Assembly: GCF_029543125.1 (NCBI RefSeq)
Contig: NZ_JARQWW010000001.1
Coordinates: 868,001 to 932,000 of the forward strand
Source of the DNA: Caulobacter segnis
GTDB lineage: Bacteria > Pseudomonadota > Alphaproteobacteria > Caulobacterales > Caulobacteraceae
Direction: 5' to 3'
Length of the DNA: 64,000 bases
Made by a program: the position numbers and the translations under genes
Part shown: piece by piece, positions 49,456-59,180 of the stretch
Position numbering within the stretch: position 1 is the stretch's first letter
Layout: every line of letters begins with the position of its first letter
Notes under the pieces: generated by a model
Seen by the model: only the letters and a program-made list of their open reading frames with translations
Database searches by the model: none
What the model was told of the DNA's origin: nothing

Positions 49456-52400
49456 AGGTTCAGCAGGCTCGGGTCGCCGCCTTGGGCGGTGATGTTGACG
49501 CTGACCGCTCGCTCCACGCAGTAGCGGCGGAGCGAATGCGGTCCGCCGGCCTTTGGGCCAGTGCCCGACAGGCCTTCGCCGCCGAACGGCTGCACGCCCA
49601 CCACCGCACCGATGATCGAGCGGTTCACATAGACGTTGCCGGCCGGCACGTAGCCCTGGACCGCCCGGGCGAAGGACTCGATGCGAGAATGGACGCCCAG
49701 GGTCAGGCCATAGCGGCGCGCCGCCAGGGCGCGGGCCACCGGCTCCAGGTTTTCGGGGTCGTAGCGGACCACGTGCAGGATCGGGCCGAACACCTCCCGC
49801 TCCAGGAAATCGGCGCTCGGAATCTCCGCCAGGACCGGGCCGAAGAATGTGCCGCGGGTCGGGGCCGCCAGACGGTGGATCACCTTGGCGTCCTTCTCCA
49901 GCCGGGCAAGATGCTTCTCCAGCGCCTCGCGGGCCTCCTGGTCGATGACCGGGCCGACGTCGGTGGCCGGATCGGCGGGCTCGCCCACCACCAGGGCGTC
50001 CATGGCCCCCTTCAGCCCCTCGATCATGCCGTCGGCGGTGTCCTTGGGCAGGAACAGCAGACGCAGGGCCGAGCACCGCTGACCGGCCGATCCGAAGGCC
50101 GACAGGATCACGTCGTCGATCACCTGTTCGCGCTGGGCGGTGGTGTCGATGAACATGCCGTTGAGGCCGCCGGTCTCGGCGATGAACGGCACGATCGGCC
50201 CCTCACGGCCGGCCAGGGTCAGGTTGATGCGGCGGGCGGTATCGGTGCCCCCGGTGAAGGCGACGCCGTCGCAGCGAAGATCGGCCACCAGCGCCGCACC
50301 CACCGTCTCGCCCCTGCCCGGCAGCAGGGCCAGCAGGCGCGGATCGAGACCGGCGGCGTGATAGAGGCGCACGGCTTCGGCGGCGATCAGCGGCGTCTGT
50401 TCCGCCGGCTTGGCCAGAACCGCGTTGCCGGCGGCCAGGGCCGCGGCCACCTGGCCGGTGAAGATGGCCAGGGGGAAGTTCCACGGGCTGATGCAGACAA
50501 AGACGCCGCGTCCGGCCAGGGCCAGGGTGTTGGTCTCGCCCACGGGCCCCTTCAGCACCTCCGGCGCGCCGAACTGGGTCTCGGCGAGGTTGGCGTAGTA
50601 GCGGCAAAAATCCACCGCCTCGCGCACCTCGGCGACGCCATCGGCTAGGGTCTTGCCCGCTTCACGGACGCACAGGCCGATCAGCCGGTCGGTGTTGGCC
50701 TCCAGGGCGTCGCCCATGGCGCGCAGGATCTTGGCCCGCGCGAGGCCTCCCGCGCGGTCCCAGTCGGGCTGGGCCGATCGAGCGGCGTTGAAGGCGGCGT
50801 CGATATCGGCGCCGCTCGCGTCGTTCACCCAGCCGACGATGCGGTCATGAGCAGCGGGGGAGACGGCCGCCACGGCGGCGCCCGAGTCGACATGCCGCCC
50901 CACGACCATCGGACCGGCGGACAGACGCTGACCATCCAGGGCCACGGCGGCGCTGAGCAGACGCACCCGCTCCTCGGCGATCGACAGGTCGACGCCGGCG
51001 GAGTTGAGGCGCTGTTCGCCATAGATGAGCGCCGGGACAGGGATCTTGGCGTGCCGCTGGGCGCCGGCCGCCTCCACGGCCTCGATCGGGTCGACCACCA
51101 CGCTTTCGGCCGGAACGCGCTCATCAAGCAGAGCGTGGACGAATGAGGTGTTGGCGCCGTTCTCCAGCAGGCGGCGGACCAGATAGGGCAGCAGGTCCTC
51201 ATGGCCGCCCACCGGGGCGTAGGCCCGCAGGGTGACGCCGTCATAGAGATCGTCGGCGGCCTTGTAGAGCGCCTCGCCCATGCCGTGCAGGCGCTGGAAC
51301 TCGATCTTCACGCCGGCCGCCTTGGACAAGCGCTTCACCGCCGCGAGGCTGTGGGCGTTGTGGGTGGCGAACTGCGAATAGATGTGGGGCGACGCCTCGA
51401 TCATCGCCTTGGCGCAGGCCAGGTAGGACAGGTCCGTGGCGGCCTTGGTGGTGAACACCGGATAGTCGGGACGGCCGTTGACCTGGGCGCGCTTGATCTC
51501 GCTATCCCAATAGGCGCCCTTGACCAGACGCACCATCAGCCGGCGTCCGCTGTTCCTGGCGATGTCGGCCACGGTGGCGACGGTGTGGGTCGCGCGCTTC
51601 TGATACGCCTGCACAGCCAGACCGAGGCCCCGCCAATCACCCAGCTCCGGCTCACGGGCGAGGCGGTCGAGCAGCTTCAGCGACAGGGCGAGGCGGTCGG
51701 CCTCCTCCGCGTCGATGGTGAAGTTGATGTCGTGGCGCGCGGCGATCTGGGCCAGGCGCTTGATGCGCGGATAGAGCTCCTCCCAGACCCGCGTCTCCTG
51801 CACAGCCTCGTAGCGTGGAGACAAAGCCGAAAGCTTCACGGACACGCCGTGTCCATTCTCGGGGCCGGCGCCGTTGGACAGCCTGCCGACCGTGTCGATG
51901 GCCTCGGCATAGGCTCGCTCGTAGCGGGCGGCGTCCGCGGCGGTGCGCGCGCCCTCGCCCAGCATGTCGAACGAGCACATATAGCCCTCGTTCGCCGCAC
52001 GCTTGAGCGCCGCCTCGATGGTGCGGCCTAGGACGAACTGTTCGCCCATGATGCGGATGGCCTGGCCGACGGCGGCGCGGATCACCGGCTCGCCCACGCG
52101 GGCGGCCACCCGCTTGATGAAGCCCGGCAAGTCGCTCTGGGCCTCGTCATCCACCTCAACCAGCCGGCCGGTCAGCATCAGACCCCAGGTGGAGGCGTTG
52201 ACGAACAGGCTGTCGGACTTGCCGAAGTGGCTGGCCCAGTCGGCCGAACCGATCTTCTCGGCGATCAACCTGTCCTTGGTCTCTTCGTCCGGCGTGCGCA
52301 GCAGCGCCTCGGCCAGACACATGAGCGCGAGGCCTTCCGGGGTGGACAGGGAGAACTCCTGCAGGAAGCTCTCCACAACCCCATGGCGTCGCGCGATGCG

Positions 52401-52574
52401 GCGTGCGGTGCGCACCAGGCCCTCAGCCTCGGCGCGCGCGCCGGCTCGCTCCTCGGGGGTCAGCGGCGGCTTGGCCAGGAGAGCGGCGAGGACTTCGGCT
52501 TCGTCGCGGTACTTGTGGGAATCGAGACTATCCATAGCGACGACCGAGTTTCGAGAACGAAGTTGCTTCGACAT
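49452..52574 (-). CDS. putA: bifunctional proline dehydrogenase / P5C dehydrogenase, short (type A) form
   Basis: A 1040-residue bifunctional enzyme oxidising proline to glutamate. The N-terminal arm is followed by the proline dehydrogenase barrel (about 165-460; MVRLVKGAYWDSEIK, FATHNAHS, and LVRRLLENGANTSFV with substrate-binding Arg pair). The P5C dehydrogenase comes next (about 560-1000; ISPWNFPLAIF, ETGGLNGM, catalytic Cys in GQRCSALR near 835). It lacks both the RHH DNA-binding domain and the C-terminal extra ALDH-like domain. It ends SVNITAQGGDPSLLNL. The start at 52574 has GAAGG upstream. It is divergent from an Lrp-type regulator 69 bases away. Confidence 0.94.
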   Translation of the reverse strand: MSKQLRSRNSVVAMDSLDSHKYRDEAEVLAALLAKPPLTPEERAGARAEAEGLVRTARRIARRHGVVESFLQEFSLSTPEGLALMCLAEALLRTPDEETKDRLIAEKIGSADWASHFGKSDSLFVNASTWGLMLTGRLVEVDDEAQSDLPGFIKRVAARVGEPVIRAAVGQAIRIMGEQFVLGRTIEAALKRAANEGYMCSFDMLGEGARTAADAARYERAYAEAIDTVGRLSNGAGPENGHGVSVKLSALSPRYEAVQETRVWEELYPRIKRLAQIAARHDINFTIDAEEADRLALSLKLLDRLAREPELGDWRGLGLAVQAYQKRATHTVATVADIARNSGRRLMVRLVKGAYWDSEIKRAQVNGRPDYPVFTTKAATDLSYLACAKAMIEASPHIYSQFATHNAHSLAAVKRLSKAAGVKIEFQRLHGMGEALYKAADDLYDGVTLRAYAPVGGHEDLLPYLVRRLLENGANTSFVHALLDERVPAESVVVDPIEAVEAAGAQRHAKIPVPALIYGEQRLNSAGVDLSIAEERVRLLSAAVALDGQRLSAGPMVVGRHVDSGAAVAAVSPAAHDRIVGWVNDASGADIDAAFNAARSAQPDWDRAGGLARAKILRAMGDALEANTDRLIGLCVREAGKTLADGVAEVREAVDFCRYYANLAETQFGAPEVLKGPVGETNTLALAGRGVFVCISPWNFPLAIFTGQVAAALAAGNAVLAKPAEQTPLIAAEAVRLYHAAGLDPRLLALLPGRGETVGAALVADLRCDGVAFTGGTDTARRINLTLAGREGPIVPFIAETGGLNGMFIDTTAQREQVIDDVILSAFGSAGQRCSALRLLFLPKDTADGMIEGLKGAMDALVVGEPADPATDVGPVIDQEAREALEKHLARLEKDAKVIHRLAAPTRGTFFGPVLAEIPSADFLEREVFGPILHVVRYDPENLEPVARALAARRYGLTLGVHSRIESFARAVQGYVPAGNVYVNRSIIGAVVGVQPFGGEGLSGTGPKAGGPHSLRRYCVERAVSVNITAQGGDPSLLNL

Positions 52575-52643
52575 ATCCAAGCCTTCTCGAAATGTGCGCT
52601 GTTTGATAAGGCGTCAGCCAAAATATTATTCGGAGCGAACGCC

Positions 52644-53117
52644 ATGGACCGGAGGCCTTTCAGCCCGGATGAGACCGATCGCCGCCTCATGCGCACTTTG
52701 CAGGCGGACGGCCGCATCACCAACCAGGAACTGGCCCGCGTCTGCCATCTCAGCCCGGCCGCGTGTCTGGAACGGGTCCGCCGCCTGCGCGACGCCGGCT
52801 ACATCACCGGCTATGCCGCGATCCTGGATCCGACCAAGGTCGAGCGCGGGCTGCTGATCTTCGTGGAGGTCGTGCTCGACCGAACCACCGGGGACATTTT
52901 CGAAGCCTTCGCAGTCGCCGCGCGCCGCGCGCCAGACATTCTGGAATGCCATATGGTGGCGGGCGGCTTCGACTATCTCATCAAGGCGCGCGTTAAGGAC
53001 ATGGAGGCCTATCGCGCCTTCCTGGGGGACACCCTGGTGCAGATGCCGGGCGTGCGCGAGACCCGCACCTATGCGGTGCTGGAAGAGGTGAAGAGCGACG
53101 GCCGCCTGCCGATCTAG
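52644..53117 (+). CDS. Lrp/AsnC-type regulator, PutR-like (copy 1)
   Basis: A 157-residue Lrp-family protein. The HTH is at about 10-60 (LMRTLQADGRITNQELA, then SPAACLERVRRLRDAGYI) and the RAM ligand-binding domain at about 68-150 (VEVVLDRTTGD, ECHMVAGGFDYLIKARV). Next to putA this matches PutR, the proline-responsive activator of putA in many alphaproteobacteria. GGAG lies 8 bases before ATG 52644. The 69-base intergenic region shared with putA contains an AT-rich AAATATTATT core compatible with Lrp-type sites. Confidence 0.9.
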   Translation: MDRRPFSPDETDRRLMRTLQADGRITNQELARVCHLSPAACLERVRRLRDAGYITGYAAILDPTKVERGLLIFVEVVLDRTTGDIFEAFAVAARRAPDILECHMVAGGFDYLIKARVKDMEAYRAFLGDTLVQMPGVRETRTYAVLEEVKSDGRLPI

Positions 53118-53154
53118 CGCCTTCAGCGCTGACCGGCAGACGACCATCAATACC

Positions 53155-56100
53155 TTAGCCCAGGGCCATCAGACTGGCGTTGCCGCCGGCCGCCGTGGTG
53201 TTGATCGAGGTCGAAACCTCCTCCAGCAGCCAGTCCAGATCATAGGCCCGGCCCTCACGGCACGTCGCCGACGACGCCGCGTGAACCGACACGATGGCGC
53301 CGGGACGATCAGCCATGGCCCGGACGGCGGCCGTGACCACCTCGCCCTCGCCTTCGACCAGCACCCCGGCGAGCGGGCCGCCGGCCTTGGCCGTCAGTTG
53401 CGCCGCGACGGCGTTCGGCAGATCGCCGGGCAACGCCATGCCTTCGACCTCGCCCACGCAACCCGCCGCCAGCACGGCGGCGATCTGCTGGTAGAGCCCG
53501 CGCTCGGTCTGCGGCCGCAGTTGAATGAGGCCTCGAGGATGCAGGGCATAGAGATTGCGCTCGCCGACCGGCCCCGGCAGCTCGACGACCTGACCGAGCA
53601 TGGACCGCGCGCCGTAGTCCTTCGCCTGCTGCGCCGCGTCTTGTTCGCCCTTGGCCTCGAGCCAGCCCAGGAACGCCTGCAAGGCCGCATCGGGAGAAGC
53701 CACGGGAGCGACATCCGAACGGGGAGCAGCCTGGACCAGACGGCCAAGATAGAGCGGGCCGCCGGCCTTGGGTCCGGTCCCGGACAGACCGCGCCCGCCA
53801 AACGGCTGCACCCCGACGATCGCGCCGATGACGTTGCGGTTGACGTAGAGGTTGCCGGCTTTGATGCGGTCCGTGACGTGGTCGATCATGGTGTCGAGCC
53901 GCGTGTGGACGCCGAACGTCAGGCCATAGCCCGTGGCGTTGATCGCATCGATAAGCGCGTCAAGGTCGGCGCGCTTGAAGCGGATGACGTGCAGGACGGG
54001 CCCGAACACCTCCCGCTCCAGATCGGCGATGCTGTCTAGCTCGATGATCGTCGGGGCGACGAACGTGCCGTGCGCCGCTTCGGCCGGCAGGTCCAGTTGC
54101 TCGACCTTGCGCCCCTTGGCGCGCATGGCCTCGATATGGCGCTCGATATTGGCCTTCGCCTCGGCGGTGATGACCGGCCCGGTGTCCACCGACAGACAGT
54201 CGGTCGACCCGATCCGCAGTTCGGCGAGCGCACCCTTCAGCATCTTCAGCGTGCGGTCGGCCACGTCGTCCTGCAGGCACAGCACGCGCAGCGCCGAACA
54301 ACGCTGACCGGCGCTGTCGAAGGCCGAAGCGATCACGTCCGCCACCACCTGTTCGGCCAGGGCCGAAGAGTCGACGATCATGGCGTTCTGGCCGCCGGTT
54401 TCGGCGATCAGCGGGATGGGCTTGCCGGCCGCCGAGAGACGCGAAGCCAGCTGCTTCTGGATCAGACGGGCGACTTCAGTGGATCCGGTGAACATCACCG
54501 CCGCGGTCTGCGGAGCGCCGACCAGGGCCGCGCCCACATCGCCGGCGCCGCAGACCAGCTGCAGGGCGTCCTTGGGGACACCAGCGTCATGCATCAGGCG
54601 CACGGCCTCGGCGGCGATCAGCGGGGTCTCCTCGGCCGGCTTGGCCAGCACCGGGTTGCCGGCCACGAGCGCGGCAGCCACCTGACCGGCGAAGATCGCC
54701 AGCGGGAAGTTCCAGGGGCTGATGCAGACCACCGGCCCCAGCGGAGCCTGGGACGGACCGAAAGTCCGACGGGCGCGCTCGGCGTAGTAGCGGAGGAAGT
54801 CGATCGCTTCGCGCACCTCAGCGATGGCGTTGGGCGTCGACTTGCCCGCCTCGCGCACGAGAACGCCAAGCAGAATAGGCATGCGCGCCTGCATGGCGTC
54901 GGCGGCGCGCTCGAGGATCGCCGCCCGCTCTTCGACCGAAGTCGCGCTCCAGCGCGATTGCGCCGCGCGCGCCACGGCCTGGACCGCCTGATCGGCGGAG
55001 ACTTCGCGCACCGTGCCGACCACATCGCGGTGATCGGCGGGATTGAGGACGGGGCGCGCCTCGCCGGCGTCGCCGGCCGTCCAGTCCATCCGCGCGCTTT
55101 CCAGCAGCGCCCGGGCCAGATCGGCCAGGGTGTCTTCGTTGCTCAGATCCAGCCCGGCCGAATTGCGACGGTCGGGATACAGCCCGGCCGGCGCGGCGAT
55201 CTGGTCGTGACCGGCGCCCGGACGCGCCTCCGCCCGGACCTGGCTGACCGGATCAACGGTCAGTTCGTCGATCGAGACGCTCGGATCGCCGATGCGGTTC
55301 ACGAAGGAGGAGTTGGCGCCGTTCTCCAGAAGACGGCGCACCAGATAGGCCAGAAGCGTCTCGTGCGTCCCCACCGGGGCGTAGATCCGGCACGGCCGCG
55401 CCAAGCCGTCAGCGCTGACGACGTCCTCGTAGAGGTTCTCGCCCATGCCATGCAGGCACTGGAACTCGAAGCGGCCGATCTCAAACTCGGGACCGGCGAG
55501 CTGATAGATCGTGGCCACGGTCTGGGCGTTGTGCGTCGCGAACTGCGGGAACACCGCGTCGGTCGCCGCCAAGAGCTTGCGGGCGCAGGCGATGTAGGCG
55601 ACGTCGGTGTGGACCTTGCGGGTATAGACCGGGAAATCCTCCAGTCCGTCCACCTGGGCGCGCTTGATCTCCGCGTCCCAGTAGGCGCCCTTCACGAGCC
55701 GCACCATGATCCGGCGGCCGGCGCGGCGCGCCAGCTCGATGATCCAGTCGATGACGAACGGGCAGCGCTTGCCATAGGCCTGGACCACGAAGCCCAGGCC
55801 ATTCCAGTCGGCGAGCGCCGGGTCGAGCGCCAGGCTCTCCAGCAGGTCGAGCGACAGCTCAAGACGGTCGGCCTCCTCGGCGTCGATGTTGAAGCCGATG
55901 CCGTAGGACTTGGCCGTGGCCGCCAGGGAGCTCACCTTGGGCAGCAGCTCGCCCATCACCCGATCGGCCTGGGCGCGCGAATAACGCGGGTGCAGGGCCG
56001 ACAGCTTGATGGAGATGCCGGGGCCTTCATAGACGCCGCGCCCCTGCGACGCCTTGCCGATGGCGTGGATGGCGTTCTCATAGTCACGGAAGTAACGGGC

Positions 56101-56766
56101 GGCGTCCTGCGCCGTCGTGGCCGCCTCGCCCAGCATGTCGTAGCTGTAGGTGAAGCCCTTGGCCTCCATGACGCGCGAACGCTTGAGCGCTTCGTTGATC
56201 GTCTCGCCGGTGACGAACTGCTCGCCCATCATCCGCATGGCCAGGTCGACCGCGCGACGGATCACCGGCTCGCCCGTGCGGGCGATAAGGCGCGTCAGAG
56301 CGGCGGCCAGGCCGCTGTCATTGACGCTGTCCAGCAGCTTGCCGGTGACCACCAAGCCCCAGGTAGCGGCGTTGACGAACATCGAGCGGCCGCCGCCCAG
56401 ATGCGATTTCCAATCACCGTCGGCGATCTTGTCGCGAATCAGCGCGTCGCGGGTGGCGTCATCGGGAATCCGAAGCAGGGCCTCGGCCAGGCACATCAGG
56501 GCGACGCCCTCCTGGCTCGACAGGGAGAACTCCTGAACCAGGCCCTCCACGCCGCCGCCGGTCCGCTTCTCGCGCAGAGCGCCGATCAGCTTGGCCGCCG
56601 TGGATCGGATGGCGGCCTGGGTGTCGGCCGGCAAGGTCGCCGCCTCCAGCAGCGGCGCGAGGCATTCCGGCTCCGAACGCCGATAGGCGGCGGTGATGGC
56701 GCGGCGGGACGGGGACGGCTGGCGCACGGGCGGCGCGAAGCTGGCGAAGGGGCTCGGCGTGTTCAT
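53155..56766 (-). CDS. putA: bifunctional PutA, long (type B) form
   Basis: A 1203-residue PutA paralogue. It has the proline dehydrogenase barrel (MVRLVKGAYWDAEIKRAQ, FATHNAQTV, LVRRLLENGANSSFV) and the P5C dehydrogenase (ISPWNFPLAIF, ETGGQNAM, GQRCSALR Cys near 823). A further C-terminal domain at about 1010-1190 is absent from the shorter paralogue; this matches the ALDH-superfamily extra domain of type B PutAs. It ends TSINTTAAGGNASLMALG, the same tail motif as its neighbour. There is no RHH repressor domain. It is divergent from the second Lrp regulator, 98 bases apart. Confidence 0.94.
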   Translation of the reverse strand: MNTPSPFASFAPPVRQPSPSRRAITAAYRRSEPECLAPLLEAATLPADTQAAIRSTAAKLIGALREKRTGGGVEGLVQEFSLSSQEGVALMCLAEALLRIPDDATRDALIRDKIADGDWKSHLGGGRSMFVNAATWGLVVTGKLLDSVNDSGLAAALTRLIARTGEPVIRRAVDLAMRMMGEQFVTGETINEALKRSRVMEAKGFTYSYDMLGEAATTAQDAARYFRDYENAIHAIGKASQGRGVYEGPGISIKLSALHPRYSRAQADRVMGELLPKVSSLAATAKSYGIGFNIDAEEADRLELSLDLLESLALDPALADWNGLGFVVQAYGKRCPFVIDWIIELARRAGRRIMVRLVKGAYWDAEIKRAQVDGLEDFPVYTRKVHTDVAYIACARKLLAATDAVFPQFATHNAQTVATIYQLAGPEFEIGRFEFQCLHGMGENLYEDVVSADGLARPCRIYAPVGTHETLLAYLVRRLLENGANSSFVNRIGDPSVSIDELTVDPVSQVRAEARPGAGHDQIAAPAGLYPDRRNSAGLDLSNEDTLADLARALLESARMDWTAGDAGEARPVLNPADHRDVVGTVREVSADQAVQAVARAAQSRWSATSVEERAAILERAADAMQARMPILLGVLVREAGKSTPNAIAEVREAIDFLRYYAERARRTFGPSQAPLGPVVCISPWNFPLAIFAGQVAAALVAGNPVLAKPAEETPLIAAEAVRLMHDAGVPKDALQLVCGAGDVGAALVGAPQTAAVMFTGSTEVARLIQKQLASRLSAAGKPIPLIAETGGQNAMIVDSSALAEQVVADVIASAFDSAGQRCSALRVLCLQDDVADRTLKMLKGALAELRIGSTDCLSVDTGPVITAEAKANIERHIEAMRAKGRKVEQLDLPAEAAHGTFVAPTIIELDSIADLEREVFGPVLHVIRFKRADLDALIDAINATGYGLTFGVHTRLDTMIDHVTDRIKAGNLYVNRNVIGAIVGVQPFGGRGLSGTGPKAGGPLYLGRLVQAAPRSDVAPVASPDAALQAFLGWLEAKGEQDAAQQAKDYGARSMLGQVVELPGPVGERNLYALHPRGLIQLRPQTERGLYQQIAAVLAAGCVGEVEGMALPGDLPNAVAAQLTAKAGGPLAGVLVEGEGEVVTAAVRAMADRPGAIVSVHAASSATCREGRAYDLDWLLEEVSTSINTTAAGGNASLMALG

Positions 56767-56864
56767 ACGGGAAATCTAACTCCAGGCCGAACGGCGTTTC
56801 GCCCGCAGATGAGATCAGATTGAGATTTTTTGACTTTTCTTGTGCCTCTTGATAGCCGTTTCGT

Positions 56865-57335
56865 ATGGCAAACGGCGCTCAAGAAGTCGATTTGGACGAG
56901 TTCGATCGCAAGATCCTCGCCAATCTCCGCCGCGATGGCCGAATGACGTTCACGGAGTTGGCCACCCGGGTCGGCCTGTCAAAGACCCCCTGTCAGCAAC
57001 GCGTAAAACGCTTGGTGGACAGCGGCGTGATCGTCGGCTTCCGCGCCATCGTGGATCCGGCCCGGGTCGGCCTGGATCACGTGGCCTTCACCGAGGTGAA
57101 GCTGTCCGACACGCGCGAACAGGCGCTGAAGGACTTCAACCGCGCGGTCCGGCAAATCCCCGAGGTGGAGGAGTGCCACATGATCGCCAGCAGTTTCGAC
57201 TATCTTCTGAAGGTCCGCACGCCCGACATCCGGCGGTATCGGACGGTTCTGGGCGAGAAGATCTCGACCCTTCCCCATGTGGCCAGCACATCGACCTTCG
57301 TGGCCATGGAGACGGTGCGCGAGTCCGCGGGCTGA
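56865..57335 (+). CDS. Lrp/AsnC-type regulator, PutR-like (copy 2)
   Basis: A 156-residue Lrp-family regulator. The HTH is at about 12-65 (EFDRKILANLRRDGRMTF, GLSKTPCQQRVKRLVDSG), with the RAM domain at about 75-150 (EVKLSDTREQALKDF, ECHMIASSFDYLLKV). The KTPCQQRVKRL segment is typical of PutR/BkdR-type members. It is transcribed away from the long putA, as copy 1 is from the short putA. The two regulators differ considerably, especially in the HTH, so they may read different promoters. A strong terminator follows. Confidence 0.92.
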   Translation: MANGAQEVDLDEFDRKILANLRRDGRMTFTELATRVGLSKTPCQQRVKRLVDSGVIVGFRAIVDPARVGLDHVAFTEVKLSDTREQALKDFNRAVRQIPEVEECHMIASSFDYLLKVRTPDIRRYRTVLGEKISTLPHVASTSTFVAMETVRESAG

Positions 57336-57388
57336 CCACGCCTCGGGGCGGATAGCGCTCTCGACCCGGTCAACACCCCAAAAGCAAA

Positions 57389-57412
57389 GAGCCCGGCCTT
57401 TCGGCCGGGCTC
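57389..57412. terminator. hairpin between Lrp copy 2 and ompA
   Basis: A perfect 10-bp stem (57389-57398 with 57403-57412) with a TTTC loop, lying between two convergent stops. It is followed on the minus strand by a T-rich run, so it is a good terminator for the OmpA-like gene and a reasonable one for the regulator. Confidence 0.88.
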
Positions 57413-57445
57413 CCGCTAGATCTGCCTTGCGGCGTTTGGATCCGA

Positions 57446-58618
57446 TCAGAAGTTGATCGAGATCGTCGAACGACGGTTCAGCGGTTCCTTCACACCGTCG
57501 CCGGTGGCGACGGCCGGAGCCGTTTCGCCCTTCCAGTCGACGGACAGGGTGGACTGACCCACGCCCAGGCCCACCAGGGCGTCGGCGACGGCCTTACCAC
57601 GACGCTCCGACAGGCGGGCGTTGTAGGCGTCCGAACCCGAGGTGTCGGTGTGACCGACAACCACGACCTTCGTCGCATTGCCCGAGGTCGCGTACTGAGC
57701 GGCCTCTTGGACCACCGTCTGAGCTTCCGGCGTCAGGACGTACTGATCGAACGGGAAGTAGACGATGAACTCCTTGGCTTCCGGAGCAGCCGGCGGAGGC
57801 GGCGGCGGCGGAGGCGGCGGAGGCGGCGGGGGCGGCGGCGGGGGCGGCGGGGGCGGAGGCGGCGGCGGCGGCGGCGAAGCGAACGAATAGCGCAGGCCGA
57901 TGGTCACCGACTGGTCTTCATACTCGCCCGAGAAGGTGCCCGGAGCCGGAACGCCCGACGAGGTCGAGGCGAAGTCCACGTCCGAACCGCCCAGGTAGCG
58001 GTAGGTCAGGTCGACGTTGAGCTTTTCCGTGGCGGCCCACGACACGCCCGCGATGCCTTGGTAGGCGAAGGTCACGTCGTCGTCGTCGATCGTCAGGGTG
58101 GTGCCCGGAGCGGTGTTGAACTGGCCGGTGACGTTCACGTCGACGCGGTTCACACCGATGCCGGCGCCCACGAACACGTTGAAAGCCGAATCCGGGAAGA
58201 AGTCGTAGAGGACGTTCCCCATCAGGGTCCAGCTGTCGATGTCGCCATCCGGAGCCGGGCAGGCGTAGCCGGTGGTGCCGCCGACGCCGACCGAGCACAG
58301 CGCGATCGGTTGCGGACGGTCAGCGCGGCCGCGGATCGTGTCGATGCCGCCGGTGCGGTAGCCGCCTTCCAGTTCCACGCGCCAGTTCGGAGCCACGCGA
58401 TAGCCGAGGCGGGCGAAGCCGGCCCAATCGGGATCGGTGTCGAAGTCGTAGCGGTAAGGCGCGCCGTCAGCCATGTTGGCGCTGCCGTCCGCACGGAGCG
58501 GCTTCTGCCAGTGATAGCCGAGATCAACGGCGCCGTACCAACCCGGTTCGGCCGCCGAAGCGCCCGTCGCGGCGACGACCGCGGCGAAAGCGGCTCCCGC
58601 CAGGAGTTTCAATTTCAT
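57446..58618 (-). CDS. OmpA-family outer-membrane protein with polyproline linker
   Basis: A 390-residue outer-membrane protein. The signal peptide (to about 22) is followed by an eight-stranded OmpA-like barrel (about 23-248; GWYGAVDLGYHWQ, FARLGYRVAPNW, TIGLRYSFAS). A linker of 28 consecutive prolines (DNA 57791-57874) leads to a C-terminal OmpA peptidoglycan-binding domain (about 280-390; VYFPFDQYVLTPEAQ, VGHTDTSGSDAYN, LSERRGKAVADAL). The domain motif residues for diaminopimelate binding (Asp in HTD, Arg in LSERR) are present. It anchors the outer membrane to the cell wall. The proline run should need elongation factor P for translation. Confidence 0.94.
   Translation of the reverse strand: MKLKLLAGAAFAAVVAATGASAAEPGWYGAVDLGYHWQKPLRADGSANMADGAPYRYDFDTDPDWAGFARLGYRVAPNWRVELEGGYRTGGIDTIRGRADRPQPIALCSVGVGGTTGYACPAPDGDIDSWTLMGNVLYDFFPDSAFNVFVGAGIGVNRVDVNVTGQFNTAPGTTLTIDDDDVTFAYQGIAGVSWAATEKLNVDLTYRYLGGSDVDFASTSSGVPAPGTFSGEYEDQSVTIGLRYSFASPPPPPPPPPPPPPPPPPPPPPPPPPPPPAAPEAKEFIVYFPFDQYVLTPEAQTVVQEAAQYATSGNATKVVVVGHTDTSGSDAYNARLSERRGKAVADALVGLGVGQSTLSVDWKGETAPAVATGDGVKEPLNRRSTISINF
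57791..57874 (-). repeat. 28-codon proline tract
   Basis: An uninterrupted run of 28 CCN codons (CCG mostly, with scattered CCC and CCT) within the OmpA-like gene. The synonymous interruptions make slippage less likely than in a pure repeat, but length variation between strains would be expected. Confidence 0.9.
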
Positions 58619-59180
58619 TTCAAGAGCCCTCTCTTGCCCACTGCTCCAGCTGGAACAGCTGGACTTGTTATATCAGCGCGGTCAGGTCGCGAAAGTGTCG
58701 GCGAAGCAACACCTTTTCGTTTTCCCTGCCCGCGAGCACACGCCAGGACGATACACAATAATCAGCGCCTCGCTCGACCGCGATCTTTCGCGGACCTTTG
58801 GAGCGAACGAAGCGCCCAGACCTCTCCGCCGCGCCTGGCGTGCGGCGGGGAAGCCTGAAAACCTGCGAATCTGCGCCGAGCGTCGGTCGATAATCGCCGA
58901 GTCCCTGAACGTCAGAGCCGCCATTATTGGAAAATTCGACAAAGGGACGCAGGGACCACGCGTCGCGGCCGCCCGTCGCGGCGACGCCGCGGACGATGCT
59001 GTCGTCACGCCCCGAACGGGCGAAATGACCCTGCGCTTGAACCATAGTGCTCCCAGGCCCTGCGTACTGCAGAGCGCCCCTTACGACCGGCGAAATGCCC
59101 GTCACGCGCAATGGTTCCGATTGTTTGTCCGCAAATCGACATTTTTCTTCCGCCGACCCGACGGGAGAAGCGCCGTTGAA
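58619..59180. other. intergenic stretch without supported gene
   Basis: These 562 bases lie between the OmpA-like gene start and the end of the antiporter. They must include the ompA promoter and leader nearest 58619 (TGTTATAT at 58667-58674 is a possible -10 area). Open frames on both strands here (for example 58668-59111 minus) show no family features, lack a good start site and have unusual composition. No terminator for the antiporter was found. Confidence 0.45.

Noticed and set aside
54070..56823. 917-codon plus-strand frame opposite the long putA
   Set aside because: Same kind of shadow as above; no domain seen, and it would overlap a well-supported gene almost completely.
58668..59111. 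147-codon minus-strand frame in the ompA upstream region
   Set aside because: No ribosome-binding site, no family features, and a competing frame on the other strand; treated as non-coding.
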